Assembly (NCBI RefSeq): GCF_002128405.1
Contig: NZ_NETJ01000006.1
Coordinates: 1-64,000 of the forward strand
Direction: 5' to 3'
Origin: Gottfriedia solisilvae
GTDB taxonomy: Bacteria > Bacillota > Bacilli > Bacillales > Bacillaceae_G
DNA: 64,000 bases
Shown: piece after piece, positions 27,553 through 36,704 of the stretch
Layout: each line of letters opens with the position of its first letter
Numbering within the stretch: position 1 is the stretch's first letter
Made by a program: the position numbers and the translations under genes
Notes under the pieces: generated by a model
The model's input: the letters and a program-made list of their open reading frames with translations, nothing else
Told to the model about the DNA's origin: nothing
Databases searched by the model: none

Positions 27553-28551
27553 CTATTGCTTAGTAGATTTTTCAGCAAATTTTGTATCTACTAAAGTAGA
27601 ATGTGGTACTTCTTTAGGTAGCTCTCCGGAATTTTTCATGATCTTTTGAAGATTGTTCCACTCATCTTCCTCTAAAATAGGGTTAGTAGAATATGAATTT
27701 TGAGATTTGTATCGATCGATTACTTTCGTAGCTATATCTAATGGAGTGTCTTGGAAAAATGGAGCAACGCTTTGTGCAATTTCTTCAGCCGAATGAGAGT
27801 CTACCCACGCCTGAGCTTCGTATAACGCGTCAGTAAATTTTTGAGCCGTTTTAGCATTCTTTTTCAAGAAGCTTTCTTTGGCGATAAATGCTGTATAAGG
27901 AACCTTACCAGATTCCAAACCAAACGACGCTACGATCTTTCCTTTTCCTTCTTTTTCAAAAATACTTGCAGTAGGTTCAAATAACTGAACATACTCCCCT
28001 GTACCTGATGCAAAAGCATTGGCAATATTAGCGAAATCAATATTTTGAATAAGTTTTAAGTCTTTATGAGGCTCGATACCATGATTGCTGAGAACATATT
28101 CTCCAACCATTTGTGGCATGCCACCCTTTCTTTGACCTAAGAATGTTGTACCTTTCAGCTGCTCCCAATTAAATGTACCTTTTGGATTTCTCGCAACTAA
28201 AAAAGTTCCATCTGTTTGCGTTAATTGAGCAAAGCTTTTTACTGGATCATTTGCACCTTGAGCATATACATATAAAGTTGTCTCTGGACCAACTAACCCG
28301 ATATCAGCACCGTTAGACAAGACAGCAGTCATTGTTTTATCTCCACCAAAAGTAGTTGTTAATTCTACATCTAGACCATGTTTTTCAAAGATTCCCTCAC
28401 TGATTGCAACATATTCTGGAGCATAAAACAGTGAACGAGTCACCTCAGCAACACGGACTTTTATCTTTCCGTCACTAGACTGTTCTTTTGAACAAGCTCC
28501 AAAAACAGAAGCAATTAATAAAAATAAGACTAATAGCCATTTAGTTTTCAT
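27553..28551 (-). CDS. ytlA: SsuA/THI5-like substrate-binding lipoprotein
   Basis: A 332-aa solute-binding protein. The signal peptide has a hydrophobic core (WLLVLFLLIASVFGAC) ending at a lipobox-like FGAC, so it is probably a lipid-anchored lipoprotein. The mature part belongs to the SsuA/THI5/TauA fold (YAPEYVAISEGIFEKHGLDV). SD AGGAGG precedes ATG 28551. No TPP, S-box or T-box element was seen upstream, so sequence gives no direct hint about the ligand. Confidence 0.85.
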   Translation of the reverse strand: MKTKWLLVLFLLIASVFGACSKEQSSDGKIKVRVAEVTRSLFYAPEYVAISEGIFEKHGLDVELTTTFGGDKTMTAVLSNGADIGLVGPETTLYVYAQGANDPVKSFAQLTQTDGTFLVARNPKGTFNWEQLKGTTFLGQRKGGMPQMVGEYVLSNHGIEPHKDLKLIQNIDFANIANAFASGTGEYVQLFEPTASIFEKEGKGKIVASFGLESGKVPYTAFIAKESFLKKNAKTAQKFTDALYEAQAWVDSHSAEEIAQSVAPFFQDTPLDIATKVIDRYKSQNSYSTNPILEEDEWNNLQKIMKNSGELPKEVPHSTLVDTKFAEKSTKQ

Positions 28552-28842
28552 GTAATCCCTCCTAGCATAAAATACTATACATTAGCCTATGCAATAGGAA
28601 AAAATGGGTGAATATGGAAATGTTTTATTTGAGAATAGTTCAATAGTGATGTTTAATTATACAAAGCATCAATTTTAGAAATGACCCTAAAAATAGAAAT
28701 CACTATGATAAAATAAAGTACTGATAGATACTAGAAATTTTGAAACACCGGAATAGAATCTAAAAGAGTGGGAGTTTCTCTCTCTTTTATTAAAAGCCTT
28801 TAGTTAGAATGTTACACTACTCATACTAATCTCTTTTACAAG

Positions 28843-29031
28843 AAGTTGAATGGAACAGAAGGTGCTCGACTCCTATGGGAGATGCGGGAAAGGTGAGACC
28901 CCGCAGGAGGCCCACAGGATGTGGGTCATGCATGCGTTACGACAGAACGTCGTGGTTTTAGCATGCCTACCTTTTTCTAGGAGGCTCACCGCACGCCCCA
29001 TGGAAAGCGAGCACCTGGAGTGGAATTCAAC
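28843..29031 (+). repeat. Dispersed palindromic repeat, copy A (expanded centre)
   Basis: It begins AGTTGAATGGAACAGAAGG and ends GGAGTGGAATTCAAC. It shares GGAGATGCGGGAAAGGTGAG and GAGGAGGCTCA-like blocks with copies B-D, but has about 60 extra bases in the middle that fold as ACGAC/GTCGT within GCATGC/GCATGC. It lacks the TTTTCTAAAAGATTG leader of the other copies. It lies between ytlA and pckA. Confidence 0.8.
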
Positions 29032-29084
29032 ACTCTTCTCTTACCTAGAAATTAATGTTGTCCAATCTTTTACTTGTTAGTCAG

Positions 29085-29116
29085 CAAAAAAAAGGTCTTC
29101 GATTAGAAGACCTTTC
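29085..29116 (-). terminator. Terminator of pckA
   Basis: On the minus strand AAAGGTCTTC pairs with GAAGACCTTT around TAATC, followed by a T run. Confidence 0.9.
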
Positions 29117-29126
29117 AATGTTAATA

Positions 29127-30713
29127 TTATTTTAAAGGACCGCCAAGCTCAGCAAGTTGAGCATCAAAGCCTTCGAATTTTTTAAAGTTTTCTTTGAACT
29201 TATTCACTAATTCAAGCGCTTTAACTTCATATGCTGATTTGTCTTCCCAAGTTAATGATGGAACTAATACTTGATCAGGCACTCCTGGAACATGTTGAGG
29301 AATTGCAAGACCGAAAAACTCATCTTGAGTAGTTTCAACGTAATTTAAATCTCCTTCAAGTGCAGCGTGTACCATTGCTCTTGTATATGAAAGATTCATA
29401 CGTTTACCTACTCCGTACTCTCCACCAGTCCAGCCAGTGTTAACTAAGAATACATTTACATTATGTTTTTCAATCTTTTCACCAAGCATTTTTGCGTATT
29501 CTACAGCTGGAAGCGGTAAGAAAGGTGAACCGAAACAAGTTGAGAACGTTACTTGAGGTGATGTAACCCCGCGCTCAGTACCAGCTAATTTACTAGTAAA
29601 TCCACTTAAGAAGTGGTACATTGCTTGTTCTTTCGTTAATTTACTGATTGGAGGTAATACTCCGAAAGCATCAGCAGTTAAAAAGATAATTGTATGTGGG
29701 TGTCCTGCAACGCTTGGCTCAACAATATTTTGAATTGCTTGCATTGGGTATGCTGCACGTGTATTTTCTGTTAATGATGTATCGTCATAATCTGCTAAGC
29801 GACCGTCAGGATTTACGACTACGTTTTCTAATACTGTTCCAAATTTAATCGCAGAGAAAATTTGTGGCTCTTTTTCAAATGTTAAATTAATACATTTTGC
29901 ATAGCAGCCACCTTCGATATTGAAAACACCATTGTCTGACCAACCATGCTCATCATCACCGATTAATTTGCGGTCTGCGTCAGCTGATAATGTTGTTTTA
30001 CCAGTACCAGAAAGGCCGAAGAATAATGCTACATCACCTTCATTACCAACATTTGCTGAGCAATGCATAGGTAATACATTGTTCTGAGGTAATAGGAAAT
30101 TCATAATTGAGAAAATTGATTTTTTCATTTCTCCTGCATATTCAGTACCACCGATTAGAATAATACGTTTTTCAAATGAAATAATAACGAATGCTTCTGA
30201 GTTCGTACCGTCAACAACTGGATCAGCTTTAAAAGTTGGAGCTGAAACAATCGTAAATTCTGATTGATGTGTTAGTAATTCTTCCTCAGTAGGACGGATA
30301 AATAACTGGTGAGCAAATAAATTATGCCATGCAAATTCATTAATAACTTGGATTGGTAAACGGTATCCAGTATCAGCACCAGCAAATCCTTTAAATTGGA
30401 ATAATTCGTTTCTATCTTTTAAGTAAGTAAGTACTTTACTATATAATTTTTCGAACACATCTGAAGAGATTGGCTGATTTACTGATCCCCAATCAATTAA
30501 GTTTTCAACAGATGCTTCATTTACAATAAATTTATCTTTTGGTGAACGGCCAGTATATTTTCCCGTTGATACACTAACTGCTCCCGTTGACGTTAGAATA
30601 CCTTCTTGTCTTGTTAGAACTTTTTCAACTAGCTCAGAAACGCTAAGTTGGTTATACATGCGATTACTTGAAAGTAATTCATTCAATTCAATATTTACAT
30701 CAACTGTCTTCAT
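29127..30713 (-). CDS. pckA: Phosphoenolpyruvate carboxykinase (ATP)
   Basis: Makes phosphoenolpyruvate from oxaloacetate and ATP, the entry to gluconeogenesis. The 528-aa protein has the P-loop GLSGTGKTT at 233-241, the metal and oxaloacetate site [10 protein letters not shown] (about 251-260), [12 protein letters not shown] and the N-terminal TGRSPKDKF. It is a single gene, divergent from metK. A CcpN-like site overlaps the -10 box upstream, matching its known glycolytic repression in Bacillus. Confidence 0.97.
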   Translation of the reverse strand: MKTVDVNIELNELLSSNRMYNQLSVSELVEKVLTRQEGILTSTGAVSVSTGKYTGRSPKDKFIVNEASVENLIDWGSVNQPISSDVFEKLYSKVLTYLKDRNELFQFKGFAGADTGYRLPIQVINEFAWHNLFAHQLFIRPTEEELLTHQSEFTIVSAPTFKADPVVDGTNSEAFVIISFEKRIILIGGTEYAGEMKKSIFSIMNFLLPQNNVLPMHCSANVGNEGDVALFFGLSGTGKTTLSADADRKLIGDDEHGWSDNGVFNIEGGCYAKCINLTFEKEPQIFSAIKFGTVLENVVVNPDGRLADYDDTSLTENTRAAYPMQAIQNIVEPSVAGHPHTIIFLTADAFGVLPPISKLTKEQAMYHFLSGFTSKLAGTERGVTSPQVTFSTCFGSPFLPLPAVEYAKMLGEKIEKHNVNVFLVNTGWTGGEYGVGKRMNLSYTRAMVHAALEGDLNYVETTQDEFFGLAIPQHVPGVPDQVLVPSLTWEDKSAYEVKALELVNKFKENFKKFEGFDAQLAELGGPLK

Positions 30714-30769
30714 ATACTAATACCATCCTTTAAATATAATTTGTCTGCCATGTAGGTATCTCGTTAATT

Positions 30770-30799
30770 AGTATAACACATTTATTTTAATAGTGTATA
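30770..30799 (-). promoter_or_regulatory. pckA promoter with CcpN-like operator
   Basis: On the minus strand a -10 TATACT (30775-30770) lies 18 bp after TATACA (30799-30794). TGTGTTATACT (30780-30770) fits the CcpN consensus TRTGHYATAYW as I recall it, and overlaps the -10. TAGTATACAC further upstream forms an imperfect inverted repeat with it. Confidence 0.5.
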
Positions 30800-30987
30800 C
30801 TATTAGTTGGAAAAATGTGTAACGAAATTATTAAAAATTTTAAAATGAGTAAAACGGTATACTTAAAGGTGTAAATTAGCTTGTATGAAAGATATTATTA
30901 GGTATTACCCATTTAATAGGAATGAATGTAAATCGTGTGATGATTTTTTATTTATGGTGAAATGTGTCTAAAGTATGATGAAAATTG

Positions 30988-31016
30988 TTGACAAGAAAGT
31001 TTATTTTTAATATGAT
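30988..31016 (+). promoter_or_regulatory. Sigma-A promoter of metK
   Basis: TTGACA at 30988-30993, 17 bp, TATGAT at 31011-31016. It lies directly upstream of the S-box aptamer. Confidence 0.85.
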
Positions 31017-31034
31017 ACTTTTCATACGGATACT

Positions 31035-31147
31035 CTCTTATCCCGAGTAGGTGGAGGGATACAGGCCCTACGAAGCCCAGCAACCTCACTTTAAGTGAAA
31101 GGTGCTGAACCTGATGCAAGGCAATTTATTGTCTTGGACGATAAGAG
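31035..31147 (+). promoter_or_regulatory. S-box (SAM-I) riboswitch aptamer
   Basis: P1 is CTCTTATC/GATAAGAG, and the core has GGTGGAGGGA, CCCTACGAAGCCCAGCAACC and GGTGCTGAACCTGATGCAAGG, the conserved SAM-I riboswitch segments. It binds S-adenosylmethionine and turns off metK, giving feedback on SAM synthesis. Confidence 0.97.
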
Positions 31148-31165
31148 CGAAAGGCAAATAACTAA

Positions 31166-31209
31166 ACCTTTCCTCAAGCAATATGGATAAGAGGAAGGCT
31201 TTTTTTTTG
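31166..31209 (+). terminator. Riboswitch-controlled terminator of metK
   Basis: CCTTTCCTC pairs with GAGGAAGG (one bulged T), followed by nine T. The same CCTTTCCTC can instead pair with GAGCGAAAGG at the 3' edge of P1 (31145-31154), which is the antiterminator used when SAM is low. Confidence 0.9.
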
Positions 31210-31355
31210 CTCAAAACTTAAATACAGATGGCAATTTCGTAATTTACACTGAGTTATCTTTATCTTAAATGGGAAACATAAGATATAGGAAAACATTTTT
31301 CTAATCTTATGTTGAGAAAAAAGAGATCCGTCAATTCAATTTAGGAGGGGACTCA

Positions 31356-32552
31356 ATGTCACAACGTCGTTTATTTACTTCAGAATCAGTTACAGAAGGA
31401 CATCCAGATAAAATCTGTGACCAAATTTCAGATTCAATTCTTGATGCAATTTTAGCTAATGATCCAAATGCTCGTGTAGCAGCGGAAACTTCAGTTACAA
31501 CAGGTTTAGTACTTGTTGCAGGTGAAATCACAACTTCTACTTATGTAGATATCCCAAAAATCGTTCGCGAAACAATTCGTGAAATCGGTTATGACCGAGC
31601 TAAATACGGATTTGATGCAGATACATGTGCAGTATTAACTTCTATTGATGAGCAATCAGCTGATATCGCTTTAGGTGTAGACCAAGCATTAGAAGCACGT
31701 GAAGGAAGCATGTCAGATGAAGAAATCGAAGCAATCGGAGCTGGAGACCAAGGTTTAATGTTCGGTTTTGCTGTAAACGAAACACCTGAATTAATGCCAC
31801 TTCCAATTTCTTTATCTCATAAAATCGCACGTCGTCTAACTGAAGTAAGAAAGAATGAAACAGTTTCATACTTACGTCCAGATGGTAAAACTCAAGTAAC
31901 AGTTGAGTATGATGAAAACAACAAACCAGTTCGTATTGATGCAATTGTTGTATCTACACAACATGGTCCAGAAGCAACTCAAGAACAAATCGAAAATGAT
32001 ATTAAAGAACTTGTTATTAAACCAGTTGTACCAGCTGAGTTAATCGATGAAAATACAAAATTCTTTATCAACCCAACAGGCCGTTTCGTAATCGGTGGAC
32101 CTCAAGGGGATGCAGGATTAACTGGTCGTAAAATCATCGTTGATACTTACGGTGGATATGCTCGTCACGGTGGTGGAGCATTCTCTGGTAAAGATGCAAC
32201 GAAAGTTGACCGTTCTGCTGCTTATGCTGCACGTTACGTTGCGAAAAACATCGTAGCTGCTGGATTAGCTGATAAAGCTGAAGTTCAATTAGCATACGCA
32301 ATTGGTGTTGCAAAACCAGTATCTATTGCAATTGATACTTTTGGTACAGGTAAAGTTTCAGAAGAAAAACTTGTAGAAGTTATCCGCAATAACTTTGACT
32401 TACGTCCAGCAGGAATTATCAAAATGCTTGACCTACGTCGTCCAATTTACAAACAAACTGCTGCTTATGGTCACTTCGGCCGTACAGATATCGACCTTCC
32501 ATGGGAGCGTACTGATAAAGCAGAAACTTTAAAAACTGAAGCTGGTCTTTAA
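31356..32552 (+). CDS. metK: S-adenosylmethionine synthetase
   Basis: Forms SAM from methionine and ATP. The 398-aa enzyme has [23 protein letters not shown] and the phosphate-binding [30 protein letters not shown] precedes ATG 31356. It is under S-box control. Its product also feeds SpeD in the polyamine operon at 38161-39006. Confidence 0.98.
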   Translation: MSQRRLFTSESVTEGHPDKICDQISDSILDAILANDPNARVAAETSVTTGLVLVAGEITTSTYVDIPKIVRETIREIGYDRAKYGFDADTCAVLTSIDEQSADIALGVDQALEAREGSMSDEEIEAIGAGDQGLMFGFAVNETPELMPLPISLSHKIARRLTEVRKNETVSYLRPDGKTQVTVEYDENNKPVRIDAIVVSTQHGPEATQEQIENDIKELVIKPVVPAELIDENTKFFINPTGRFVIGGPQGDAGLTGRKIIVDTYGGYARHGGGAFSGKDATKVDRSAAYAARYVAKNIVAAGLADKAEVQLAYAIGVAKPVSIAIDTFGTGKVSEEKLVEVIRNNFDLRPAGIIKMLDLRRPIYKQTAAYGHFGRTDIDLPWERTDKAETLKTEAGL

Positions 32553-32557
32553 TGATT

Positions 32558-32601
32558 AAAAGAGACTGTATACAGCATTTGCTGTTACAGTCTCTTTTTT
32601 T
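32558..32601 (+). terminator. Terminator of metK
   Basis: AAAAGAGACTGTA pairs with TACAGTCTCTTTT in a long hairpin, then a T run. Confidence 0.9.
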
Positions 32602-32750
32602 ATTTTAAGCCTAATTCGTCAATTAAAAGCTTTCAAAAAGTATAATTATGTAGGATGATATGATTGTGTATTGTTTTCAGAACTAGCCTGATAAAAATGA
32701 AGGACGGAGGTGAGTGTAATAGGGGGAAATATACTCCTTATTACAGTAAA

Positions 32751-33284
32751 ATGAATGATCATACAGCATTATTAGTCGTAGATGTTCAAAATGCAATGTT
32801 TACTTATCCTGATTTTAAGCTACATAATGAAGAAAAGGTACTAGATAATATTACTAGCATGGTTGAAAAAGCAAGAGAAGTAAATATGCCGATTGTTTAT
32901 ATTCAGCATACTGAAGACGACTCTGAATATAAAGAAGGCTCATCAACTTGGGAAATACATCAGAGAATTGAACCCCGTTCAACTGATATCGTTGTGCAAA
33001 AAAGAACATGTGATTCTTTTTACCAGACGAATCTGCAGGAAGAGCTAAAGAGACTACATATAGAAAAATTAGTCATTGTCGGAATGCAAACTGAGTTTTG
33101 CATAGATACAACTGTAAGAAGTGCCTTTAGTAAAGGGTACAACAATATTTTAGTTAAAGATGCACATAGTACTTTTGATAATGGTAATCTAATAGCCTCT
33201 CAAATAATTAATCATCATAATGATATACTAGGTGGCGGGAGATTCGCTATTTTAAAAGAAACAAAGGATATATCGTTTGAATAA
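32751..33284 (+). CDS. Isochorismatase-family cysteine hydrolase
   Basis: About 177 aa. The catalytic triad of the family is visible as Asp11 (VVDVQNAM), Lys84 (VVQKRTCDSF) and Cys117 (GMQTEFCIDTT), so it is a cysteine hydrolase such as an amidase rather than a true isochorismatase. The start is uncertain. ATG 32751 is where homology should begin, but it has no SD within 15 bases; GGAGGTGAG lies 41-49 bases upstream. The longer frame to 32664 adds 29 residues that do not look family-like. Confidence 0.85.
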   Translation: MNDHTALLVVDVQNAMFTYPDFKLHNEEKVLDNITSMVEKAREVNMPIVYIQHTEDDSEYKEGSSTWEIHQRIEPRSTDIVVQKRTCDSFYQTNLQEELKRLHIEKLVIVGMQTEFCIDTTVRSAFSKGYNNILVKDAHSTFDNGNLIASQIINHHNDILGGGRFAILKETKDISFE

Positions 33285-33287
33285 ATA

Positions 33288-33324
33288 AAAAATGCCACCG
33301 TAATATGTACGGTGGTATTTCCTT
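33288..33324. terminator. Bidirectional terminator between the cysteine hydrolase and DinB genes
   Basis: AAATGCCACCGTA pairs with TACGGTGGTATTT, flanked by A-rich and T-rich sequence. Confidence 0.88.
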
Positions 33325-33837
33325 TTATATATAACGTTCTTTTAGGATGTTTAAATGATGAAGCTCATGCCCAGCAATTACATATGCCATTGCTCGAGCA
33401 GTAGTTGGAGCATGATTAACCGAACCAATTTTTTGCAGAGATTCATTAGAAAGTGTTGAAAGTAAGGAAAGAGTAGATTGACGAACATTTGATAATTCAA
33501 ATAGGATTTGGTGTAATTCTAGTTCATTGAATTGTGTATTAGAAGCATAGAGGTCTTGATCAAAAGAAGGTAAATTAGCAGTTTCGCCTCTAGCGATTGC
33601 TAATAAACGATAGCTCATTACACGTTCTGTATCAGCCATATGACCAAGTACTTCTTTAATCGTCCATTTATCTTCTGCATATTTATAATTCCCCTGTTCA
33701 GAAGTAAGTGTTTGGCAGAACTTTTTGGTTTCATCAATTTGGTTTAAAAGAATGTCAATTAAATTTCCTTCAGGTACAAGGTTGATATAACCTTTAAAGT
33801 TGGCATGATATTCTGTTGCCTCAGGTCTTTTCAGCAT
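33325..33837 (-). CDS. DinB/YfiT-like four-helix protein
   Basis: A 170-aa protein of the DinB_2 superfamily. The metal-binding histidines fit GHMADTERV (near 66) and GHELHHLNILKERY (near 156-160), the DinB pattern of three His ligands. Relatives in Bacillus include bacillithiol-S-transferases, but enzymes and proteins of unknown role share the fold. SD AGGAGGAGA precedes the start. Confidence 0.82.
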   Translation of the reverse strand: MLKRPEATEYHANFKGYINLVPEGNLIDILLNQIDETKKFCQTLTSEQGNYKYAEDKWTIKEVLGHMADTERVMSYRLLAIARGETANLPSFDQDLYASNTQFNELELHQILFELSNVRQSTLSLLSTLSNESLQKIGSVNHAPTTARAMAYVIAGHELHHLNILKERYI

Positions 33838-34037
33838 AGTGATCTCCTCCTATTTTTCCTTTTTATGTAAATTCAAACTTATAAGTCTCAGTATACATTA
33901 TGGTAAAATTATGTAAATAGAATAATGAATTTTCAAAAAAGGACGAAGAAGATGTATGATGAATCAACATCGTTCTAACGTCTTGTCTAATTTTTTTAAA
34001 TGATTATCAGAACAAAAAATAAAATAGAGGTCAAAAT

Positions 34038-34373
34038 ATGAAGAAATTTCAAGAGATAGAAAATTTTATCACACAGAACAAAAGTGCCATCATCTTTGTG
34101 AGCGGATTGAATTGCGCTGTTTGTGATGCAGTATTTCCACTTGTTGAAGAACTCATAAAAGAGTATCCGACCATCAAATTACTACATACAAAAGCAAATG
34201 AGGTTCCTGAGTTATCAGGTCAGTACCAAGTATTCACTGTACCAGCAATTTTGTTTTTCTTTAATGGAAAAGAAATTGCTAGAAAAGTACGGTTCATTCG
34301 AGAAGAGGAATTAATCAAAGAATTTGACAGACTTAGTGAATTCGCTGAACAAGGATCAATGTATGAAGATTAA
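34038..34373 (+). CDS. Thioredoxin-fold protein with CAVC motif
   Basis: A 111-aa thioredoxin-like protein. The redox motif is C26-A-V-C29 in SGLNCAVCDAV, rather than the classic CGPC, and a cis-proline follows in FTVPAILFF. It resembles B. subtilis YtpP-type proteins. It lies 15 bp upstream of fosB and reads in the same direction, so it may act in thiol reduction together with it. The specific partner is unknown. Confidence 0.85.
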   Translation: MKKFQEIENFITQNKSAIIFVSGLNCAVCDAVFPLVEELIKEYPTIKLLHTKANEVPELSGQYQVFTVPAILFFFNGKEIARKVRFIREEELIKEFDRLSEFAEQGSMYED

Positions 34374-34388
34374 AAGAGGGGGATTACA

Positions 34389-34817
34389 GTGGGGATAAAA
34401 GGTATTAATCATTTTCTATATTCGGTTTCAGATTTAGAGAAATCAATTGAATTTTATCAAAAGGTTTTTGATGCAAAACTACTAGTAAAAGGAAGAACAA
34501 CTGCCTATTTTGATATGAATGGGATCTGGCTTGCTTTAAATGAAGAAAGATATATTCCAAGAAATGAAATTGCTCATTCATATACTCATATAGCCTTTTC
34601 GATAGACGAAGATGAATTTGACAGTATGTATGGGAAATTATTAAAGCTAAATGTAAACATACTGACTAGCCGCGAAAGAGATGAAAGAGACAAAAAATCT
34701 ATCTACTTTACCGATCCTGACGGCCATAAGTTTGAATTTCATACTGGTACTTTACAGGACCGGATGTCGTATTATAAACAAACAAAAAGCCATATGACAT
34801 TTTATAATGAACAATAA
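34389..34817 (+). CDS. fosB: Metallothiol transferase FosB (fosfomycin resistance)
   Basis: A 142-aa glyoxalase/VOC-fold enzyme that inactivates fosfomycin by adding bacillithiol or L-cysteine to its epoxide. The metal ligands of FosB match His8 (INHFLYS), His67 (SYTHIAFS) and Glu116 ([12 protein letters not shown]), and the family sequence [11 protein letters not shown] is present. The start is GTG 34389, after AGAGGGGGA. Co-directional with the upstream thioredoxin gene. Confidence 0.93.
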   Translation: MGIKGINHFLYSVSDLEKSIEFYQKVFDAKLLVKGRTTAYFDMNGIWLALNEERYIPRNEIAHSYTHIAFSIDEDEFDSMYGKLLKLNVNILTSRERDERDKKSIYFTDPDGHKFEFHTGTLQDRMSYYKQTKSHMTFYNEQ

Positions 34818-34845
34818 ATTTTGTATGAAATCAAAAAGAGGATGA

Positions 34846-35091
34846 ACAAGTCTTCTTTACCAAACAATAGTATTGGAATATGAAAAGAATGTGTTGGTTT
34901 TTAAAACAGGTATTAGTGAAAAACATATATTAGTGAAGTAACCTGTGTTTTTCAAAGCAGTTTATTTAGTATTATTAGATTGAAATGCTAATATTAATGA
35001 AGAACAATTAGAAACCGTAGTTGCCGCAAAGAGTATTGAAGAAAGCATTCAAAAATCTAAAGATTCTTCACATTATTTATTAATTGAATAG
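34846..35091 (+). pseudogene. Decayed gene of unknown family
   Basis: One frame reads as protein-like sequence from 34846 to the stop at 35089-35091 but is broken by TAA (34939) and TGA (34981). The last part reads NINEEQLETVVAAKSIEES then ends SSHYLLIE. There is no start with an SD. The frame is consistent with a former small cytosolic protein; I do not recognise the family. Confidence 0.5.
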
Positions 35092-35099
35092 ATAAAATA

Positions 35100-35287
35100 G
35101 CTCTTTTCTAAAAGATTGATGCTTTTTAGGTTTTAAAACGACAAAGACAGAAGTTGATTACAACGGAAGGTGCGAAATTCCTGTAGGAGATGCGGGAAGG
35201 GTGAGATCCCGCAGGGCACCGAGGAGGCTCAGCTCACGCCCCACTAAAAAGGGAGCATCCTGGAGTTGTAATCAACTAACGCATTCT
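35100..35287 (+). repeat. Dispersed palindromic repeat, copy B
   Basis: Leader CTCTTTTCTAAAAGATTG, then AGTTGATTACAACGGAAGG, GGGAGCATCCTGGA and the inverted end GTTGTAATCAACT, followed by AACGCATTCT. The terminal inverted repeats are AGTTGATTACAAC and GTTGTAATCAACT. It lies between the decayed gene and osmC. Confidence 0.88.
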
Positions 35288-35372
35288 AAAGTAGCAAGCT
35301 ATATAAGAAAACAGTAAAATAATTGAGGATAGTATTAGATTTTATTTAACTGTAGAAAAAGGAGATTTGATC

Positions 35373-35798
35373 ATGCACACAAGTATTAAATGGGATGGTA
35401 AATTAGCTTTTTCAGGAATAACGCCTTCGGGGCATGAATTAAAGATGGATACTGCTGAGTCTCTAGGTGGGGAAAATAGTGCACCAACACCAGTGGAACT
35501 TTTATTAAATGCAGTTGCGGGCTGTACAGCAATTGATATCGTACTAATAATAGAAAAAATGCGATTAAAATTAACTTCGTTTGAAGTTGAGGTTAGCGGT
35601 GATCGTGCAGATGAGCATCCGAAAAGATTTACAGACATACATCTTCACTATATTTTAGGTGGAGAATTAGATGTTGAAAAAGTTAGAAAAGCGATTAAAC
35701 TTTCGAAAGATAAATATTGTTCAGTAGCCCATTCATTAAATGCCAATATTTCGGCAAGCTTTACGATCAATGGCACAAAGAGCGATGAGACACTTTAA
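35373..35798 (+). CDS. OsmC-family peroxiredoxin-like protein
   Basis: About 141 aa, OsmC/Ohr fold (YhfA-like). The two family cysteines are present in NAVAGCTAIDIV (near 51) and DKYCSVAHS (near 112), consistent with a thiol peroxidase reducing organic hydroperoxides. ATG 35373 is eight bases after AAGGAG and is preferred over TTG 35367, which nearly touches the SD. Confidence 0.88.
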   Translation: MHTSIKWDGKLAFSGITPSGHELKMDTAESLGGENSAPTPVELLLNAVAGCTAIDIVLIIEKMRLKLTSFEVEVSGDRADEHPKRFTDIHLHYILGGELDVEKVRKAIKLSKDKYCSVAHSLNANISASFTINGTKSDETL

Positions 35799-35814
35799 CG
35801 ATAATTAATAAAAG

Positions 35815-35842
35815 AAAAAGCATCAATATAGATGCTTTTTTC
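35815..35842. terminator. Bidirectional terminator between osmC and the polyamine operon
   Basis: AAAAAGCATC pairs with GATGCTTTTT around AATATA, followed by a T run on the plus strand and an A-rich left flank that gives T residues on the minus strand. Confidence 0.88.
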
Positions 35843-35846
35843 TTTT

Positions 35847-36704
35847 TTATTTTGCATTATCTAATTGTTTTCTCACATATGTAGGTAACATAAAACAACC
35901 TACATGGAGATCAGTATTATAGTATTTTGTTTCGATACCTAGAGCATTCCATTCATCTACTTTTATGTCTTTAATCGGATCGTATTTTTTTGATGCGAAT
36001 CCAAATAGCCAATGGCCAGATGGGTAAGTAGGCATATGAAATTGATATACTTTTGAAACTGGGAATGTTTCTTTTATTTTTGAATGTGCTCGTTTCATTT
36101 CATGTGCGTAGCTTTCGTAATACGGACTTTCATGTTGGTTAATTAGTATACCTTCTTCACTTAATACTCGTTTGCAGTTGTTATAGAAGGCTACCGTGAA
36201 GAGTCCTTCACCTGGTCCGATTGGATCTGTTGAATCTACTAATATTAAGTCATAGTATCCATCATCTGCTTCTTGTACGAATTTTAAACCATCTTCAAAG
36301 TATAGTGTTAATCGTTTATCTTGGTCTAATTGTGAAGCAGTCAGCGGAAGATACTGCTGACATAAACGAACAACTCTTTCGTCAATCTCAACCATGTCGA
36401 CGACTTCTATTGAAGGATAACGTAATACTTCGCGTGCAGTACCACCATCTCCTCCACCGATAATTAATACTTTTTTGATTTTTGGATTCACTGCCATTGG
36501 AATGTGGGTAATCATGTCATGATAAATAAATTCATCTTTTTCGGTTACCATCATATAGCCATCTAGTGTGAAAAAAGTTCCAAATGTTTCACTTCTGAAA
36601 AAGTCTATTTGTTGAAAATCACTTTTTTCTGAGTGCATATGTTCTTGCACTTTAATTGAAAACTTTGTATCTTCCTGGTGATTTTCTGTATACCATAAAT
36701 CCAT
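35847..36704 (-). CDS. speE: Possible separate spermidine synthase from an internal start
   Basis: Same frame as the fusion, starting at the internal ATG 36704, which is preceded by GGAGGAAAACTTA. It would give a 285-aa protein of normal SpeE length that transfers aminopropyl groups from decarboxylated SAM to putrescine. The N-terminus MDLWYTENH matches the usual start of spermidine synthases. Whether the cell makes the fusion, the short form or both cannot be told from sequence. Confidence 0.55.
   Translation of the reverse strand: MDLWYTENHQEDTKFSIKVQEHMHSEKSDFQQIDFFRSETFGTFFTLDGYMMVTEKDEFIYHDMITHIPMAVNPKIKKVLIIGGGDGGTAREVLRYPSIEVVDMVEIDERVVRLCQQYLPLTASQLDQDKRLTLYFEDGLKFVQEADDGYYDLILVDSTDPIGPGEGLFTVAFYNNCKRVLSEEGILINQHESPYYESYAHEMKRAHSKIKETFPVSKVYQFHMPTYPSGHWLFGFASKKYDPIKDIKVDEWNALGIETKYYNTDLHVGCFMLPTYVRKQLDNAK

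Noticed and set aside
28552-28842. Search for a TPP, S-box or T-box element before ytlA
   Set aside because: No conserved core of any of these classes was seen; only a short CCTAT/ATAGG palindrome near 28586 was found, too small to interpret.
28850-29080. A 76-codon plus-strand frame between ytlA and pckA
   Set aside because: It lies almost wholly in repeat copy A, has no family-like sequence and no SD.
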